DNA from: Paenibacillus thalictri
Lineage (GTDB): Bacteria > Bacillota > Bacilli > Paenibacillales > NBRC-103111
DNA: 64,000 nt
Assembly (NCBI RefSeq): GCF_004307995.1
Contig: NZ_SIRE01000004.1
Location: 248,001-312,000 of the forward strand
Reading direction: 5' to 3'
The position numbers and the translations under genes were made by a program. Positions within the stretch are counted from its first letter, which is position 1. The number at the start of each line of letters is the position of its first letter. The notes under the pieces are model-generated. The model was not told where the DNA came from. It saw nothing but the letters and a program-made list of their open reading frames with translations, and made no database searches. Below, piece after piece: positions 1 to 8,839 of this stretch.

Positions 1-1845
1 ACCCGGAATATCGACCCAAGCCGTGCCATTCCATGACTGCAGCTTGAAATTCGAAACCGCCTCGTTTGCCCCTTTACCGGTTGTAATCTCCGCGCTTTTG
101 ATCGTATAGTTCTGCCCCAAATCAATCGCAAGCCAATGCGGCCCGCTTGTATTGGCGCTGAGCCAGCGCGATTCGTCCGCCGAGATGCCGTCCACCGCAT
201 TCGCCGCAGCGTAGGTGCTGTAGGTGGAGTCGACGGTGACCGCTTTTTTCAGCGCGACGTTCGGACTGGTTCCGGCAACATAATGCGTCTTCATCTTTGT
301 CGCCATATTTTGCTGCCATGCGATCATATCGGTCTTCAGCTGCGCGTCGGTGCGTGTGCCTGTTCTGAGGTCGGCCATAAATTTATCATATTCGTCAAAC
401 GCCCAGTTTTCGATGTCAAACGTGTAGTTTTGAATGCCGCCTTCAGCGTAATAATTGCTTGTCGAGCCGACCAAAGCAACCGTGTTGATCGTATGGTCCA
501 CGTTTCGCCCGCCGCTGTAGCCGACCGCGTCATCATTCGTGTAATCGTACACAAGGTGGCGCTTGGCATTGATAGCCAAATACATGTCGTTCAGCTCGCT
601 CGGAATCGTACCGGTATAAGGGAACAACGGCACAAAAATACCTACCGTCGGCTCGCCCAAATTAACCCACATCGTCGTCAGCTTGCCGCCGTAAGGATCG
701 CCGATTTTAGTCCCGACCAGTACGGTGCCGAATGTCGAGACGAAACGGTTGATATGCCAGCCGGTCGGCTTCTGATCGCCGGGCAGCTCGCCGATATTTT
801 TATTCAGCGTCTCCAGGTAATTATCCGATCCGAGCGCGTAGGAGCCTACATTTTTATGGATGAAATAACGGTAATCTTTCTTATACGGATCGTCCAGACG
901 GATGCCTGTGCGGGTATGGCGCTTCACCGCGCTCGTGGAAAATTCCCAGTCATGAATGCCGTCCGGCGTATATACCGTGTTAACGACGTTGGTGTCTTCG
1001 TCCTGCGAATACGGATCGGTTTCCGTCAGCACGGTTGTTGTCTGCTGATCGACGAAATAAGGAAAACCGTTCGATTTCGTCCAGTTCACTTTGCTAAAAT
1101 TGTTGCGCCAGTCGTAGCCGCTGTATGCGCCGTCAGCCGGATTGGCCGCATCCTTGTCATCGGTATGAGCAGCCGTGTAATAACCGTTGGCATCCTGCAC
1201 ATATTCCTGCTTGATGTTGTCTCTTGTAAAGCTGTCTCCGTCAAATTCAAAAACCGCGGCATTGCCGCTGCGGTCAAATACGCTAATCATGGCCGATGTG
1301 TTCCGCGCAAAGCTGCCGTGAAATCCGCCGCCATTGTTTGTATCGCGCAAAATTTGCTCGACCTCGTCCACCGTCTCCGCCCGCGACAAAATGACATGGT
1401 TCAAATACCCGCCCGACATGCCGTTCGTCAAATCTTGCGAAACCGCAAAGCCGTGATCGGTTGCGAATTCGGAAGACAACGTGTGGCCCGCCACCTGCAC
1501 CAAGCCAAGCCCTTTGTCGTTGGAGCCCGCCCATGGGATCGTCGTGTTCGTCACCGGATCGACGCCGGAATCGCCATGAGCGGTCACACCCATGTAGCTG
1601 AAACGCGCCGTGTAGCGGTCGCCGCTGCCAAACGAACTGTTATCCGCGGTAAAATAATACGGATACACTTGCCAGCCGTCCGGTGAGGACCAATGATCGC
1701 GATTTTTGAACGCCACCGGCCTTCCATCGATTGTGGAATTTCCCGTGCTGACCGCCATGCTGGATGCCGACACGTAATCTTCCGCCGGCAGCAGCACCGC
1801 AGCCGCTACCGAAAATGCCATTAACTTTACAACCCATTTCTTCAT
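1..1845 (-). CDS. Secreted Ntn-hydrolase-like protein with C-terminal F5/8 type C (discoidin) domain, partial
   Basis: The reading frame is open for 615 codons from an ATG at 1845 (RBS GGGAGG seven bases upstream) to the left edge, so the C-terminus is missing. Residues 1-27 form a signal peptide ending in VSA. The new N-terminus would be SSMAVSTG, followed by DGRPVAFKNRD, the pattern of the choloylglycine/carcinine-hydrolase-like (C45/C69) Ntn-hydrolases, in which a Cys is normally the mature N-terminal nucleophile; here it is Ser. The last visible 80 residues (ALKKAVTVDSTYS, then WLAIDLGQNYTIKSAEI) are a discoidin-type carbohydrate-binding domain. Inferred role: extracellular amide or acyl-peptide hydrolase bound to the cell surface or a glycan. 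It lies downstream of the peptide-uptake operon but behind its own promoter and a terminator. Family placement rests on motif reading only. Confidence 0.7.
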   Translation of the reverse strand, partial: MKKWVVKLMAFSVAAAVLLPAEDYVSASSMAVSTGNSTIDGRPVAFKNRDHWSSPDGWQVYPYYFTADNSSFGSGDRYTARFSYMGVTAHGDSGVDPVTNTTIPWAGSNDKGLGLVQVAGHTLSSEFATDHGFAVSQDLTNGMSGGYLNHVILSRAETVDEVEQILRDTNNGGGFHGSFARNTSAMISVFDRSGNAAVFEFDGDSFTRDNIKQEYVQDANGYYTAAHTDDKDAANPADGAYSGYDWRNNFSKVNWTKSNGFPYFVDQQTTTVLTETDPYSQDEDTNVVNTVYTPDGIHDWEFSTSAVKRHTRTGIRLDDPYKKDYRYFIHKNVGSYALGSDNYLETLNKNIGELPGDQKPTGWHINRFVSTFGTVLVGTKIGDPYGGKLTTMWVNLGEPTVGIFVPLFPYTGTIPSELNDMYLAINAKRHLVYDYTNDDAVGYSGGRNVDHTINTVALVGSTSNYYAEGGIQNYTFDIENWAFDEYDKFMADLRTGTRTDAQLKTDMIAWQQNMATKMKTHYVAGTSPNVALKKAVTVDSTYSTYAAANAVDGISADESRWLSANTSGPHWLAIDLGQNYTIKSAEITTGKGANEAVSNFKLQSWNGTAWVDIPG

Positions 1846-1987
1846 TGCCCCGCCTCCCAAAATTGTGATTTTGACGCCATTACGCCAGAAACGCTTTTGT
1901 GTCGGATGCCTGGTTGTTTGCGTATATGCCGGACTGGAAAACATGTCCCGCTTCTTCCATAGTAAAAAATGGACGGTCAATTTCAAT

Positions 1988-2004
1988 CGACAATAATTTA
2001 CTTG
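1988..2004 (-). promoter_or_regulatory. Shared promoter/operator motif upstream of the Ntn-hydrolase gene
   Basis: Minus strand reads CAAGTAAATTATTGTCG. It shares the 11-base core GTAAATTATTG with sites at 11694-11710 and 14821-14837, where the following bases complete a TTGACA -35 box. Here the hexamer is TTGTCG, so this would be the weakest of the three promoters. The rest of 1846-2103 shows no other structure I can name. Confidence 0.45.
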
Positions 2005-2103
2005 AGCCCGGCTTACCTCCATAAACGGACCAGTAGGCTTATCGGAGAAAGCCCAGCGTCATCCTGAAATGCTAAAAATAACCACATTTTTTTAAGGCGC
2101 AAC

Positions 2104-2135
2104 AAAAAATGACGGTCACCGGACCGCCATTTTTT
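2104..2135 (-). terminator. Terminator of the peptide-uptake operon
   Basis: Arms AAAAAATGACGGTC (2104-2117) and GACCGCCATTTTTT (2122-2135) pair with one mismatch and have T-runs on both strands. It lies 44 bases past the ggt stop codon, before the promoter of the Ntn-hydrolase gene. Confidence 0.7.
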
Positions 2136-2178
2136 GACTCGTATGAAACAAGCGTCAATTCTAATAATTACCCGCCAA

Positions 2179-3678
2179 TTAGCGGCGAATCGTACATTTG
2201 CCTTTACGGCGGGGATCGGCGATACCATGCACGGCTCCCTGCTCGCCAAGCACCATGCCGTGAATGCCGCCGTACCGGATCGGCACCGGATGGTATTGCA
2301 GCCGGTAGCCCATGCGCAGCAGCTTGGTTTTGTCCGCTTCCGCCAAATCTTCCTCCAGGTAGATCAGCCGCTCATCGGAATAAAACCGCGGCAGCCGCAC
2401 CGCTTCTTCAAGGCTTACGCCGTTTTGCAGGAAACGGACAAGCAAGCGGGTCAAAATCGTCGGCACCCGATTGCCCCCTGACGAACCCAGCGTAAAAAAC
2501 GGCTTCCCTTGTTGAAACAACATCGTCGGCGAAACGTAGCTGTGCGGTCTTTTGCCCGGCTCCGCCTTATTGGGCGAACCGGCGTCCGATGAGAAATTGC
2601 GCATCTGGTTGTTCAGGAAAAAGCCGCGTACATACACCCCGGAACCAAAAAAGTCGCTAACCGTATTCGTCACCGAAGCGACAACCCCCGCCCGATCGAC
2701 AACGACAAAATGCGTCGTGCTGTTGTAGTCTCGCGGCGTTTCCACAGGAGCGTCGGCAAGCCGGTGAGGGCTTAAATTCCGCGCCAGACGCAAAGCGTAG
2801 TCCGACATTGTCATCTCTGCCGAAGGAACATGTACGAACGCCGGGTCGCCCATCACCAGCTTGCGGTCGTCGAAACATGTCTTGATGATGTCCGCAGTCA
2901 AGTGCACAAACTCAGCGCTTTGCTCCGCATAGCTGCTCAGCTTCACATACTCCGCCATTTGCAGCGCCTGAATGATCGTAATTCCGGCCAGCGGGGCCGG
3001 CGAACCTACGACGTCATACCCGGCAAAACGCCCGTATACCGGTGTTCGCTCCAGCATTTTATAATCCTTGAGGTCGGTTAACGACATCCCTTCGACAAGA
3101 CGCACGATCTCCTCGGCCAGCGCCCCCTCGTAAAAATACCGCGAGCCTTGAAGCGCAATGTGCCGCAGCGTTTCCGCAAGCTCCGGCTGAACGAGCAGCG
3201 AACCCGCCTTCAGCGGCTCCCCGTCCGGGAAAAAATGCGGCATCGCCGAACGGTTCAAGTAAGCTACCGTCGTCAGCTGATACTCCAGAATATCGCTAGT
3301 GACAAAACCTTGTTCCGCGATCTCTATGGCCGGCTGGAGCAGTTCGCTCCACGGCAGGCTGCCCAGCTTGCGGTGCATTTCCTCCATGCCCCTGACAAAA
3401 CCGCAGACGCCGATCTCCTTCGGCGAAACGATGCCCGAAGCCGGCAGCACTTCCCTATAGTCGAAAAAACGCGGATCTCCCGCTGCTGCGTCATACAGCA
3501 TCGTCGCCCCGCCGCCGCCGACGCCGGAAGCGTAAGGCTCAACGACCCCCAGCGCAAACGAAACGGCGACCACGGCGTCAACCGCGTTGCCGCCTTGTTC
3601 TAAAATACGTATTCCTGCGTCTGTAGCAAGCGGATGCGCCGCGCTGACCCCGTACGATCCTTGGTTTGTGCAGTTCAT
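2179..3678 (-). CDS. ggt: Gamma-glutamyltransferase (short, cytoplasmic-type)
   Basis: Cleaves or transfers gamma-glutamyl groups. The 499-residue product has the GGT start region (AAHPLATDAGIRILEQGGNAVDA), the glycine loop GVGGGG near 52-57, the autoprocessing and nucleophile site STTHF with Thr321 as the expected N-terminal nucleophile of the small subunit, and LGSSGG near 410 for the oxyanion region. No signal peptide is seen, unlike the secreted Bacillus Ggt; YwrD-like enzymes are the closer comparison. ATG at 3678 follows GGAGG. The first 101 bases overlap the upstream gene, so translation is probably coupled. As last gene of a peptide-importer operon it probably attacks imported gamma-glutamyl compounds. 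Confidence 0.88.
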   Translation of the reverse strand: MNCTNQGSYGVSAAHPLATDAGIRILEQGGNAVDAVVAVSFALGVVEPYASGVGGGGATMLYDAAAGDPRFFDYREVLPASGIVSPKEIGVCGFVRGMEEMHRKLGSLPWSELLQPAIEIAEQGFVTSDILEYQLTTVAYLNRSAMPHFFPDGEPLKAGSLLVQPELAETLRHIALQGSRYFYEGALAEEIVRLVEGMSLTDLKDYKMLERTPVYGRFAGYDVVGSPAPLAGITIIQALQMAEYVKLSSYAEQSAEFVHLTADIIKTCFDDRKLVMGDPAFVHVPSAEMTMSDYALRLARNLSPHRLADAPVETPRDYNSTTHFVVVDRAGVVASVTNTVSDFFGSGVYVRGFFLNNQMRNFSSDAGSPNKAEPGKRPHSYVSPTMLFQQGKPFFTLGSSGGNRVPTILTRLLVRFLQNGVSLEEAVRLPRFYSDERLIYLEEDLAEADKTKLLRMGYRLQYHPVPIRYGGIHGMVLGEQGAVHGIADPRRKGKCTIRR

Positions 3679-4783
3679 GTAATGTCACTTCCTCCTTTAT
3701 ACGTTCGATCGCTCCGGCGAGCCCGTCGATAAGCTTGGCGAACGATCCAATGTCGGTGCGCGGACTGCGGTATTTGCCGTTAATTTCGACTTGCACGCAC
3801 TGGATATTCAGATGTTTTGCGGTATAAGCGGTAACCGTACCCGCACCGGCGGCGGCAAACGTATCGTTCCAGCGTACGTCAGGCAATCCGCCGTTATGCA
3901 GCTGTTCAAGCAAAATAGCCGCCGCAGGTTCGCGCAGCGTCTTGCCATATTGGGTGCCGAGGTCGATGTCGAATTCCCGGGCGCTGGAGGCGCCGTGCAG
4001 ATCGATCACCAGCCGTATCCCATGCTTTTGCGCGAGCTTCGCCAGCTCGGTTTTGTACACGCCGCCAAGCACAAAATTCGGGTCTTCGTCGTACAGCTTG
4101 GTCGTGTACATCAGATGGCAGTCGGTCAAACTTTTGAGCATAAGCCCGAGCGCCCCGGTATATTCATCCATCTCCTTGACACGCTCTTCCCGCCAATGGT
4201 TGACGGTATGCGGGCACGATACGAGGATCGGGCAGCTTCCCGGCTGGTAGGCGTACACGGTGCGTCCCAGCATGTTCCCATTATAGTCGTTCAGCGCAAA
4301 AGGCGCCTCCAGCGCTTCCGCCCACGCCAGAAGCTGCTCCTGCTCGGGGGTCAGTTCCACCGGATCGGTCGGCGGCTCAATCGAGTCGACCGGTTCCGCG
4401 GACTGTGCCGGTTCCATGAGTACACCGGGTTCCGCCGGTTCTATCCCCTGCTCCGCTAGGTCGGCCGGTTCCTCCCATTGCTCAAGCGCCGGATCGCCCG
4501 GCTCAGCCAACTCCGCAATCTGCTCAGTTTCGCTGTCCGCCGAATCCGGCGCAAGTCCGTCCGGCCGCTGTTCCTCATCAGATGAGCCACCGGACAGCCC
4601 CCGCGATAACGGCTCAGCTTTCCGTTCTTTCGTATCTCCGCCACTCGACGGCTCCGACCCTTGCTCTGTCATCTCGATTGACTCAACCGGTTCTGCGGAC
4701 TGCATCCTTACTGCCGGCTCCGCCATCACTCCACCTACAGCCGCCTCGCTTTCCTGTCCGAGCTCCCGTTTAAGCGAGCACAT
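3578..4783 (-). CDS. N-formylglutamate amidohydrolase-like protein with long acidic N-terminal linker
   Basis: 401 residues from an ATG at 4783 (RBS GGGAGG), which overlaps the stop of the preceding ATPase gene by 14 bases. Residues 1 to about 160 are low-complexity, rich in Glu, Pro, Ser and Ala, and contain a near-repeat (SAEPVESIE / SAEPVDSIE). The C-terminal half has PILVSCPHTVNHWREE, LVIDLHGAS and VQVEINGKYRSPRTD, which match the N-formylglutamate amidohydrolase (HutG/FGase) fold with metal ligands in the CPH and DLHG motifs. Known members remove formyl or related groups from N-acyl-Glu/Asp; the substrate here is inferred only from operon context. The C-terminal tail lies in the overlap with ggt and may be unstructured. 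Confidence 0.72.
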   Translation of the reverse strand: MCSLKRELGQESEAAVGGVMAEPAVRMQSAEPVESIEMTEQGSEPSSGGDTKERKAEPLSRGLSGGSSDEEQRPDGLAPDSADSETEQIAELAEPGDPALEQWEEPADLAEQGIEPAEPGVLMEPAQSAEPVDSIEPPTDPVELTPEQEQLLAWAEALEAPFALNDYNGNMLGRTVYAYQPGSCPILVSCPHTVNHWREERVKEMDEYTGALGLMLKSLTDCHLMYTTKLYDEDPNFVLGGVYKTELAKLAQKHGIRLVIDLHGASSAREFDIDLGTQYGKTLREPAAAILLEQLHNGGLPDVRWNDTFAAAGAGTVTAYTAKHLNIQCVQVEINGKYRSPRTDIGSFAKLIDGLAGAIERIKEEVTLHELHKPRIVRGQRGASACYRRRNTYFRTRRQRG

Positions 4784-5792
4784 GCAGCATACCTCCCTGT
4801 TCCAGCGGATAATGGCAGGCAGCCATATGGCCGGGCGCCAGCTCAGCCAGCTGCGGCTCCTCCGTGCGGCACCGTTCCGTCGCGTAAGGACAGCGCGGAT
4901 GAAAACGGCAGCCGGACGGCGGGTCAATCGCACTTGGCAGATCGCCCTCCAGCAGCGCCGTTTTCTTCGCTCCGCGAAGGGACGGATCGGGGATCGGCAC
5001 GGCCGCGAGCAGGCTTTCCGTATACGGATGGGCGGTCCGCTCCATCAGCTGTGCGGTTGGCGCGATTTCCACCACCTTGCCGAGATACATCACCGCGATA
5101 TGATCGCTTATATGTTTCACCGCCGGAATGCCGTGTGCGATAAACACATAAGTCAGCTTGTATTCCTGCTTCAGCTTGGCCAGCAAATTCAGAATTTGCG
5201 CTTGGATCGACACATCAAGCGCGGACACGGGCTCGTCGCAGACAATCAGCTTCGGCTTCAGCGCGAGCGCCCGGGCGATGCCGATCCGCTGCCGCTGGCC
5301 GCCGCTGAATTCGTGAGGATATCGGCTTGCATACGAAGCATCCAGCCCCACCGCCTGCAATAACGCGCCGACCTGCTCCTTCAGCTCGCGCCGCTGCACG
5401 GTCCCGTGAGTTGTCAGCGGTTCAGCGATCAGATCGGACACCCGCATACGCGGGTTCAGCGATGAGAAAGGATCCTGGAACACCATCTGAAACTCAGCCC
5501 GCTTACGCCGCAGCGGCTCGCCCTTCAGCGTGTTCAAGTCCACGCCCTCAAACAGCACCTCGCCCGCGGTAGGATCCAGCAGCCGCAAAATCAAATTGCC
5601 CAGCGTCGATTTGCCGCAGCCCGACTCTCCGACGATGCCCAGCGTTTCCCCTGCGTAGATGCGCAGGTCGATGCCGTCCACCGCCTTCAGCTGCTTTTTT
5701 GCTCCAAACCACGATTCGCCGCCGATATCAAAATATTTTTTGACCCCTTTAAGCTCCAGCAGCGCCTGCCGCTCTCCCCGAATGCTCGTCAT
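4770..5792 (-). CDS. Oligopeptide/dipeptide ABC transporter ATP-binding protein (OppF/DppF type)
   Basis: 340 residues with Walker [10 protein letters not shown], signature [14 protein letters not shown] and Walker [13 protein letters not shown], followed by the C-terminal Opp/Dpp extension with [10 protein letters not shown], a Cys cluster typical of this subfamily. The ATG at 5792 overlaps the stop of the upstream ATPase gene (ATGA), indicating coupled translation. It would form the heterodimeric motor with the 5789-6781 product. Membership in the peptide (PepT) ABC family is clear; the exact peptide is unknown. Confidence 0.92.
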   Translation of the reverse strand: MTSIRGERQALLELKGVKKYFDIGGESWFGAKKQLKAVDGIDLRIYAGETLGIVGESGCGKSTLGNLILRLLDPTAGEVLFEGVDLNTLKGEPLRRKRAEFQMVFQDPFSSLNPRMRVSDLIAEPLTTHGTVQRRELKEQVGALLQAVGLDASYASRYPHEFSGGQRQRIGIARALALKPKLIVCDEPVSALDVSIQAQILNLLAKLKQEYKLTYVFIAHGIPAVKHISDHIAVMYLGKVVEIAPTAQLMERTAHPYTESLLAAVPIPDPSLRGAKKTALLEGDLPSAIDPPSGCRFHPRCPYATERCRTEEPQLAELAPGHMAACHYPLEQGGMLHVLA

Positions 5793-6781
5793 CCGCTCGC
5801 CGCCTCCTTTACCTCATCATAAAGCCAGCATGCGACTTCCTCCCGGGCTGATAAACGTGTCGTCCGGGGCGGAATCTGCCGGCATATATCCGTGGCATTG
5901 GGGCAGCGCGGATGGAAACGGCAGCCGGACGGCAGCCGCAGCGGGTTCGGGACCGAACCTTCGATGCTCTCGAGCTGCTCGGACAACTTATGAATTTTCG
6001 GCGTGCTATTCAGCAACCCGCGCGTATAAGGATGCTTCGGAGCGGCAAACAGGGTCATCACGTCCGCTTGCTCCACAATTTGCCCGGCATACATGACCAT
6101 TACGCGGTCGGCGACTTCCGCCACCACCCCAAGATCATGCGTGATCAGTAGAATCGTCGTGTCGTTTAATTCCTTCAGCGATTTCAAAATGTTTAAAATT
6201 TGCGCCTGGATCGTCACATCCAGCGCCGTTGTCGGCTCGTCGGCGATAATCAGCTTGGGCCGGCAGGCGATCGCCATTGCGATCATAACCCGCTGCCGCA
6301 TCCCCCCGCTTAATGCGTGCGGGAACGAGTGGTACACCCGGTCCGGGTGCGGGATGCCGACCTGCTTCAGCAGCTCGATTACCCGCTGTTTGGCGGCGTC
6401 TTTGCCGATCGCTTCGTGGATCAGAATCGTCTCCCGGATCTGATAACCGACGGTAAACACCGGGTTCAGCGACGTCAGCGGCTCTTGAAAAATCATCGCA
6501 ACATTGTTGCCGCGGATGCGCCGCATATCTTTTTTGGACAACTTCAGCAGATCGGTTCCTTCAAATTCGATGCGGCCGCTGACCACTTTACCGGAAGCGC
6601 CAAGCAGCCCCATGATCGATAGCGAGGTCACGCTTTTCCCGCAGCCGGACTCCCCGACGATGGCTACCGTTTCACCGCGGCCGACGGTAAAGGAAACGTC
6701 GTCCACCGACGTCACCACACCGTGATCCGTGAAGAAGCAGGTTTTTAGATGTTCCACTTTCAGCAGCGCCTGTTGCTCCAT
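5789..6781 (-). CDS. Oligopeptide/dipeptide ABC transporter ATP-binding protein (OppD/DppD type)
   Basis: 330 residues with Walker [10 protein letters not shown], signature [14 protein letters not shown] and Walker [13 protein letters not shown], and the peptide-importer C-terminal block [17 protein letters not shown] at 6781 is preceded by AAAGGAG. It sits 7 bases after the OppC-type permease gene and overlaps the second ATPase gene by 4 bases. The two ATPases and two permeases make a complete importer with the binding protein at 8840-10426. Confidence 0.93.
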   Translation of the reverse strand: MEQQALLKVEHLKTCFFTDHGVVTSVDDVSFTVGRGETVAIVGESGCGKSVTSLSIMGLLGASGKVVSGRIEFEGTDLLKLSKKDMRRIRGNNVAMIFQEPLTSLNPVFTVGYQIRETILIHEAIGKDAAKQRVIELLKQVGIPHPDRVYHSFPHALSGGMRQRVMIAMAIACRPKLIIADEPTTALDVTIQAQILNILKSLKELNDTTILLITHDLGVVAEVADRVMVMYAGQIVEQADVMTLFAAPKHPYTRGLLNSTPKIHKLSEQLESIEGSVPNPLRLPSGCRFHPRCPNATDICRQIPPRTTRLSAREEVACWLYDEVKEAASG

Positions 6782-6788
6782 CGTCTAT

Positions 6789-7670
6789 TCACTCCTTTGC
6801 GTATTTCTGGCCTTGGGCGCGCGGATCAAGCAGATCGCGCAGCCAATCGCCGAGCATGATGATCCCCAGCACCGTCAAGGTGATAGCCGCCCCCGGAAAC
6901 GTCGCCACCCACCAGCTTGTCGTCAAATACGTGCGGCCCGAGCTGAGCATGCCGCCCCACGAAACGGCGGGCGGTTGAATGCCAAGCCCCAGAAAGCTCA
7001 GCGACGCCTCAGCGATAATTGTGCTCGCCACATTCAGCGTTGCGATAACGATAAAAGACGAAAACACATTAGGCAGCAGATGGCGGATCATAATCATCCG
7101 GTCCTTCACACCGATCGAACGGGCCGCTTTGACAAACTCCCGTTCCTTGATGCTGAGCACCTCCCCGCGGGTAACGCGGGCGTAAGAAACCCAGTTTGTA
7201 ATGCCCAGCACGACAATCAGCGTAGTCATACTCGGACCCAGCACACCAAGCACAACCAATGTGAACAAGATATGCGGGATTGCCAGGAAAGAATCGACCA
7301 GCCTCATCAGCACATTGTCGATGAATCCTCCATAAAACCCGGAGATCAGCCCCAAAGCAAGGCCGATCGCCCCCGCCACGACAACGGCGCTGGTGCCTAC
7401 CAGCAAGGAGACACGCGAGCCGTAGATGATGCGGCTTAACATATCCCTGCCCAAATTGTCGGTACCCAAAATGTGCTCGCTGCTGCCGCCGATCAGCCAA
7501 GCCGGCGGCTTCAAGATCGCCGAAGGATTGATTTTGGCCGGATCGTAAGGAGCGAGCCATGGAGCAAATACCGCAATCAGCACCAGCACGCTGACGATAA
7601 CGATGCCGACAGTGCCCGTCTTACTGCGAAGCAAAAGCGATGTCCCACGCGTTAAGCTCATTGTTTTCAT
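6789..7670 (-). CDS. Peptide ABC transporter permease (OppC/DppC type)
   Basis: 293 residues when started at the ATG at 7670 (MKTMSLTRGTSLLL); an in-frame ATG at 7730 lies inside the preceding gene and has no ribosome binding site. Membrane segments include an N-terminal anchor VGIVIVSVLVLIAVFAPWL. HILGTDNLGRDMLSRIIYGSR is the standard OppC start of the transport domain, and the EAA loop reads VKAARSIGVKDRMIMIRHLLPN. Known role: second half of the peptide channel. Confidence 0.9.
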   Translation of the reverse strand: MKTMSLTRGTSLLLRSKTGTVGIVIVSVLVLIAVFAPWLAPYDPAKINPSAILKPPAWLIGGSSEHILGTDNLGRDMLSRIIYGSRVSLLVGTSAVVVAGAIGLALGLISGFYGGFIDNVLMRLVDSFLAIPHILFTLVVLGVLGPSMTTLIVVLGITNWVSYARVTRGEVLSIKEREFVKAARSIGVKDRMIMIRHLLPNVFSSFIVIATLNVASTIIAEASLSFLGLGIQPPAVSWGGMLSSGRTYLTTSWWVATFPGAAITLTVLGIIMLGDWLRDLLDPRAQGQKYAKE

Positions 7671-7699
7671 ATGAATCGCTCTTTCTTTCGTTTTTTGAC

Positions 7700-8617
7700 C
7701 TACTGATACTTGATTCTCGGGTCCAGCCATTTATACACAATATCCGCAAGCAGGTTGGAGATGATAACGACCAGCGTAATGACACACACTGCTGCTTCGA
7801 CGATCGCCATATCCTTGCGGCTTAGCGCCTGCACCAGCAGCTGCCCCAGCCCCGGCCAAGAAAAAACCGTTTCCGTAATCAACGCGCCGCCAATCAGCGC
7901 CGAAGCCTGCATCGCGATAATGGTCACCACCGGAATCAGCGCATTCCGAAAAGCGTGCCTGTAAATAACCAGCGTCTCGATAAGCCCTTTGCTGCGTGCG
8001 GTGCGGATATAATCCTGCTGCAATATTTCCAGCATGGCCGAGCGGATGAGCCGGGTGATTTGCGCGGCCACGCCAAATCCTAACGTAACGGCGGGAAGCA
8101 CCAGATGAGACAACGTGCCTCTCCCCGAAACCGGCAGCAGATGAAGATTGACGGAAAATAGCAAAATCAGCATAATTCCGAACCAGAAGTTCGGCATCGC
8201 CTTGCCCAGCACCGACACGCCGCTGATGATGACGTCCAGCCATTTGTTTTTATGGGTGGCCGACCAGATGCCAAACGGCACCCCGATGACGATAGCGACG
8301 CCCATCGAGGCGGCGGCCAGTTCAAAAGTCGCCGGCAGCCGTTCCAGCACAAACGGCAGCGCCTCCTGCCCGTAATAATACGACTTGCCGAAGTTGCCGT
8401 GCAGCATGCCCCACACAAACGAGGCATATTGGACGTAAAACGGCCGGTCCAATTGAAGCGCTTCCCGCAGCGCCGCACGGTCGACTTCCGTCGCATTGTC
8501 GGGCAGCATCAGCAGCACCGGATCGCCGGTCAAAAACAGCAGGGCAAAAACGATAAAGGTGATGATAAAAAGCACCGGAATAATTTGCAGCAATCTTCTG
8601 GCAATGTAACGTTTCAT
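7700..8617 (-). CDS. Peptide ABC transporter permease (OppB/DppB type)
   Basis: 305 residues from ATG 8617 with RBS GGGGAGG six bases upstream; a longer frame to 8725 is open but would run through the upstream terminator hairpin. The N-terminus KRYIARRLLQIIPVLFIITFIVF and PFYVQYASFVWGMLHGNFGKSYY are typical of OppB/DppB, and the EAA loop reads IRTARSKGLIETLVIYRHAFRNALIP. It is separated from the binding-protein gene by a transcription terminator, consistent with lower permease than binding-protein expression. Confidence 0.9.
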   Translation of the reverse strand: MKRYIARRLLQIIPVLFIITFIVFALLFLTGDPVLLMLPDNATEVDRAALREALQLDRPFYVQYASFVWGMLHGNFGKSYYYGQEALPFVLERLPATFELAAASMGVAIVIGVPFGIWSATHKNKWLDVIISGVSVLGKAMPNFWFGIMLILLFSVNLHLLPVSGRGTLSHLVLPAVTLGFGVAAQITRLIRSAMLEILQQDYIRTARSKGLIETLVIYRHAFRNALIPVVTIIAMQASALIGGALITETVFSWPGLGQLLVQALSRKDMAIVEAAVCVITLVVIISNLLADIVYKWLDPRIKYQ

Positions 8618-8696
8618 GATACCTCCCCGCAGCGCAAGCGGCTGCTTGCGCGTCAAAACGCATGTGTCCCTTAAACAAGATGTCTCTAGGGTGCAA

Positions 8697-8723
8697 AAAG
8701 GACCGGGTAGGATAACCCGGCCC
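8697..8723 (-). terminator. Partial terminator between binding-protein and permease genes
   Basis: Minus strand: GGGCCGGGT, 6-base loop, ACCCGGTCC, then TTTTT. The stem has one G-T pair. Located inside the operon, it probably acts as an attenuator that gives more binding protein than permease. Confidence 0.75.
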
Positions 8724-8754
8724 ATTTTGAAAAATGAAATCTTTCAGCCCGCAC

Positions 8755-8816
8755 GAAAAGCTTCCTCGTAAGACACAATTGCGCTTCGTTGAAAATTCTT
8801 CGAGCGGAAGCTTTTC
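8755..8816 (-). repeat. 11-bp perfect inverted repeat just after the binding-protein stop codon
   Basis: GAAAAGCTTCC (8755-8765) pairs exactly with GGAAGCTTTTC (8806-8816) across 40 bases. It begins 24 bases past the stop codon at 8840 and precedes the terminator at 8697-8723. It may be a 3'-stabilising or processing stem-loop. Confidence 0.6.
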
Positions 8817-8839
8817 TTGCTTGTTATGTCCGAAACCGC

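Noticed and set aside
136..1686. 516-codon open frame on the plus strand
   Set aside because: It is antisense to the Ntn-hydrolase-like gene, has no family pattern, and has Arg/Val/Ile-rich nonsense composition; the minus-strand protein has a signal peptide, conserved motifs and a discoidin domain.
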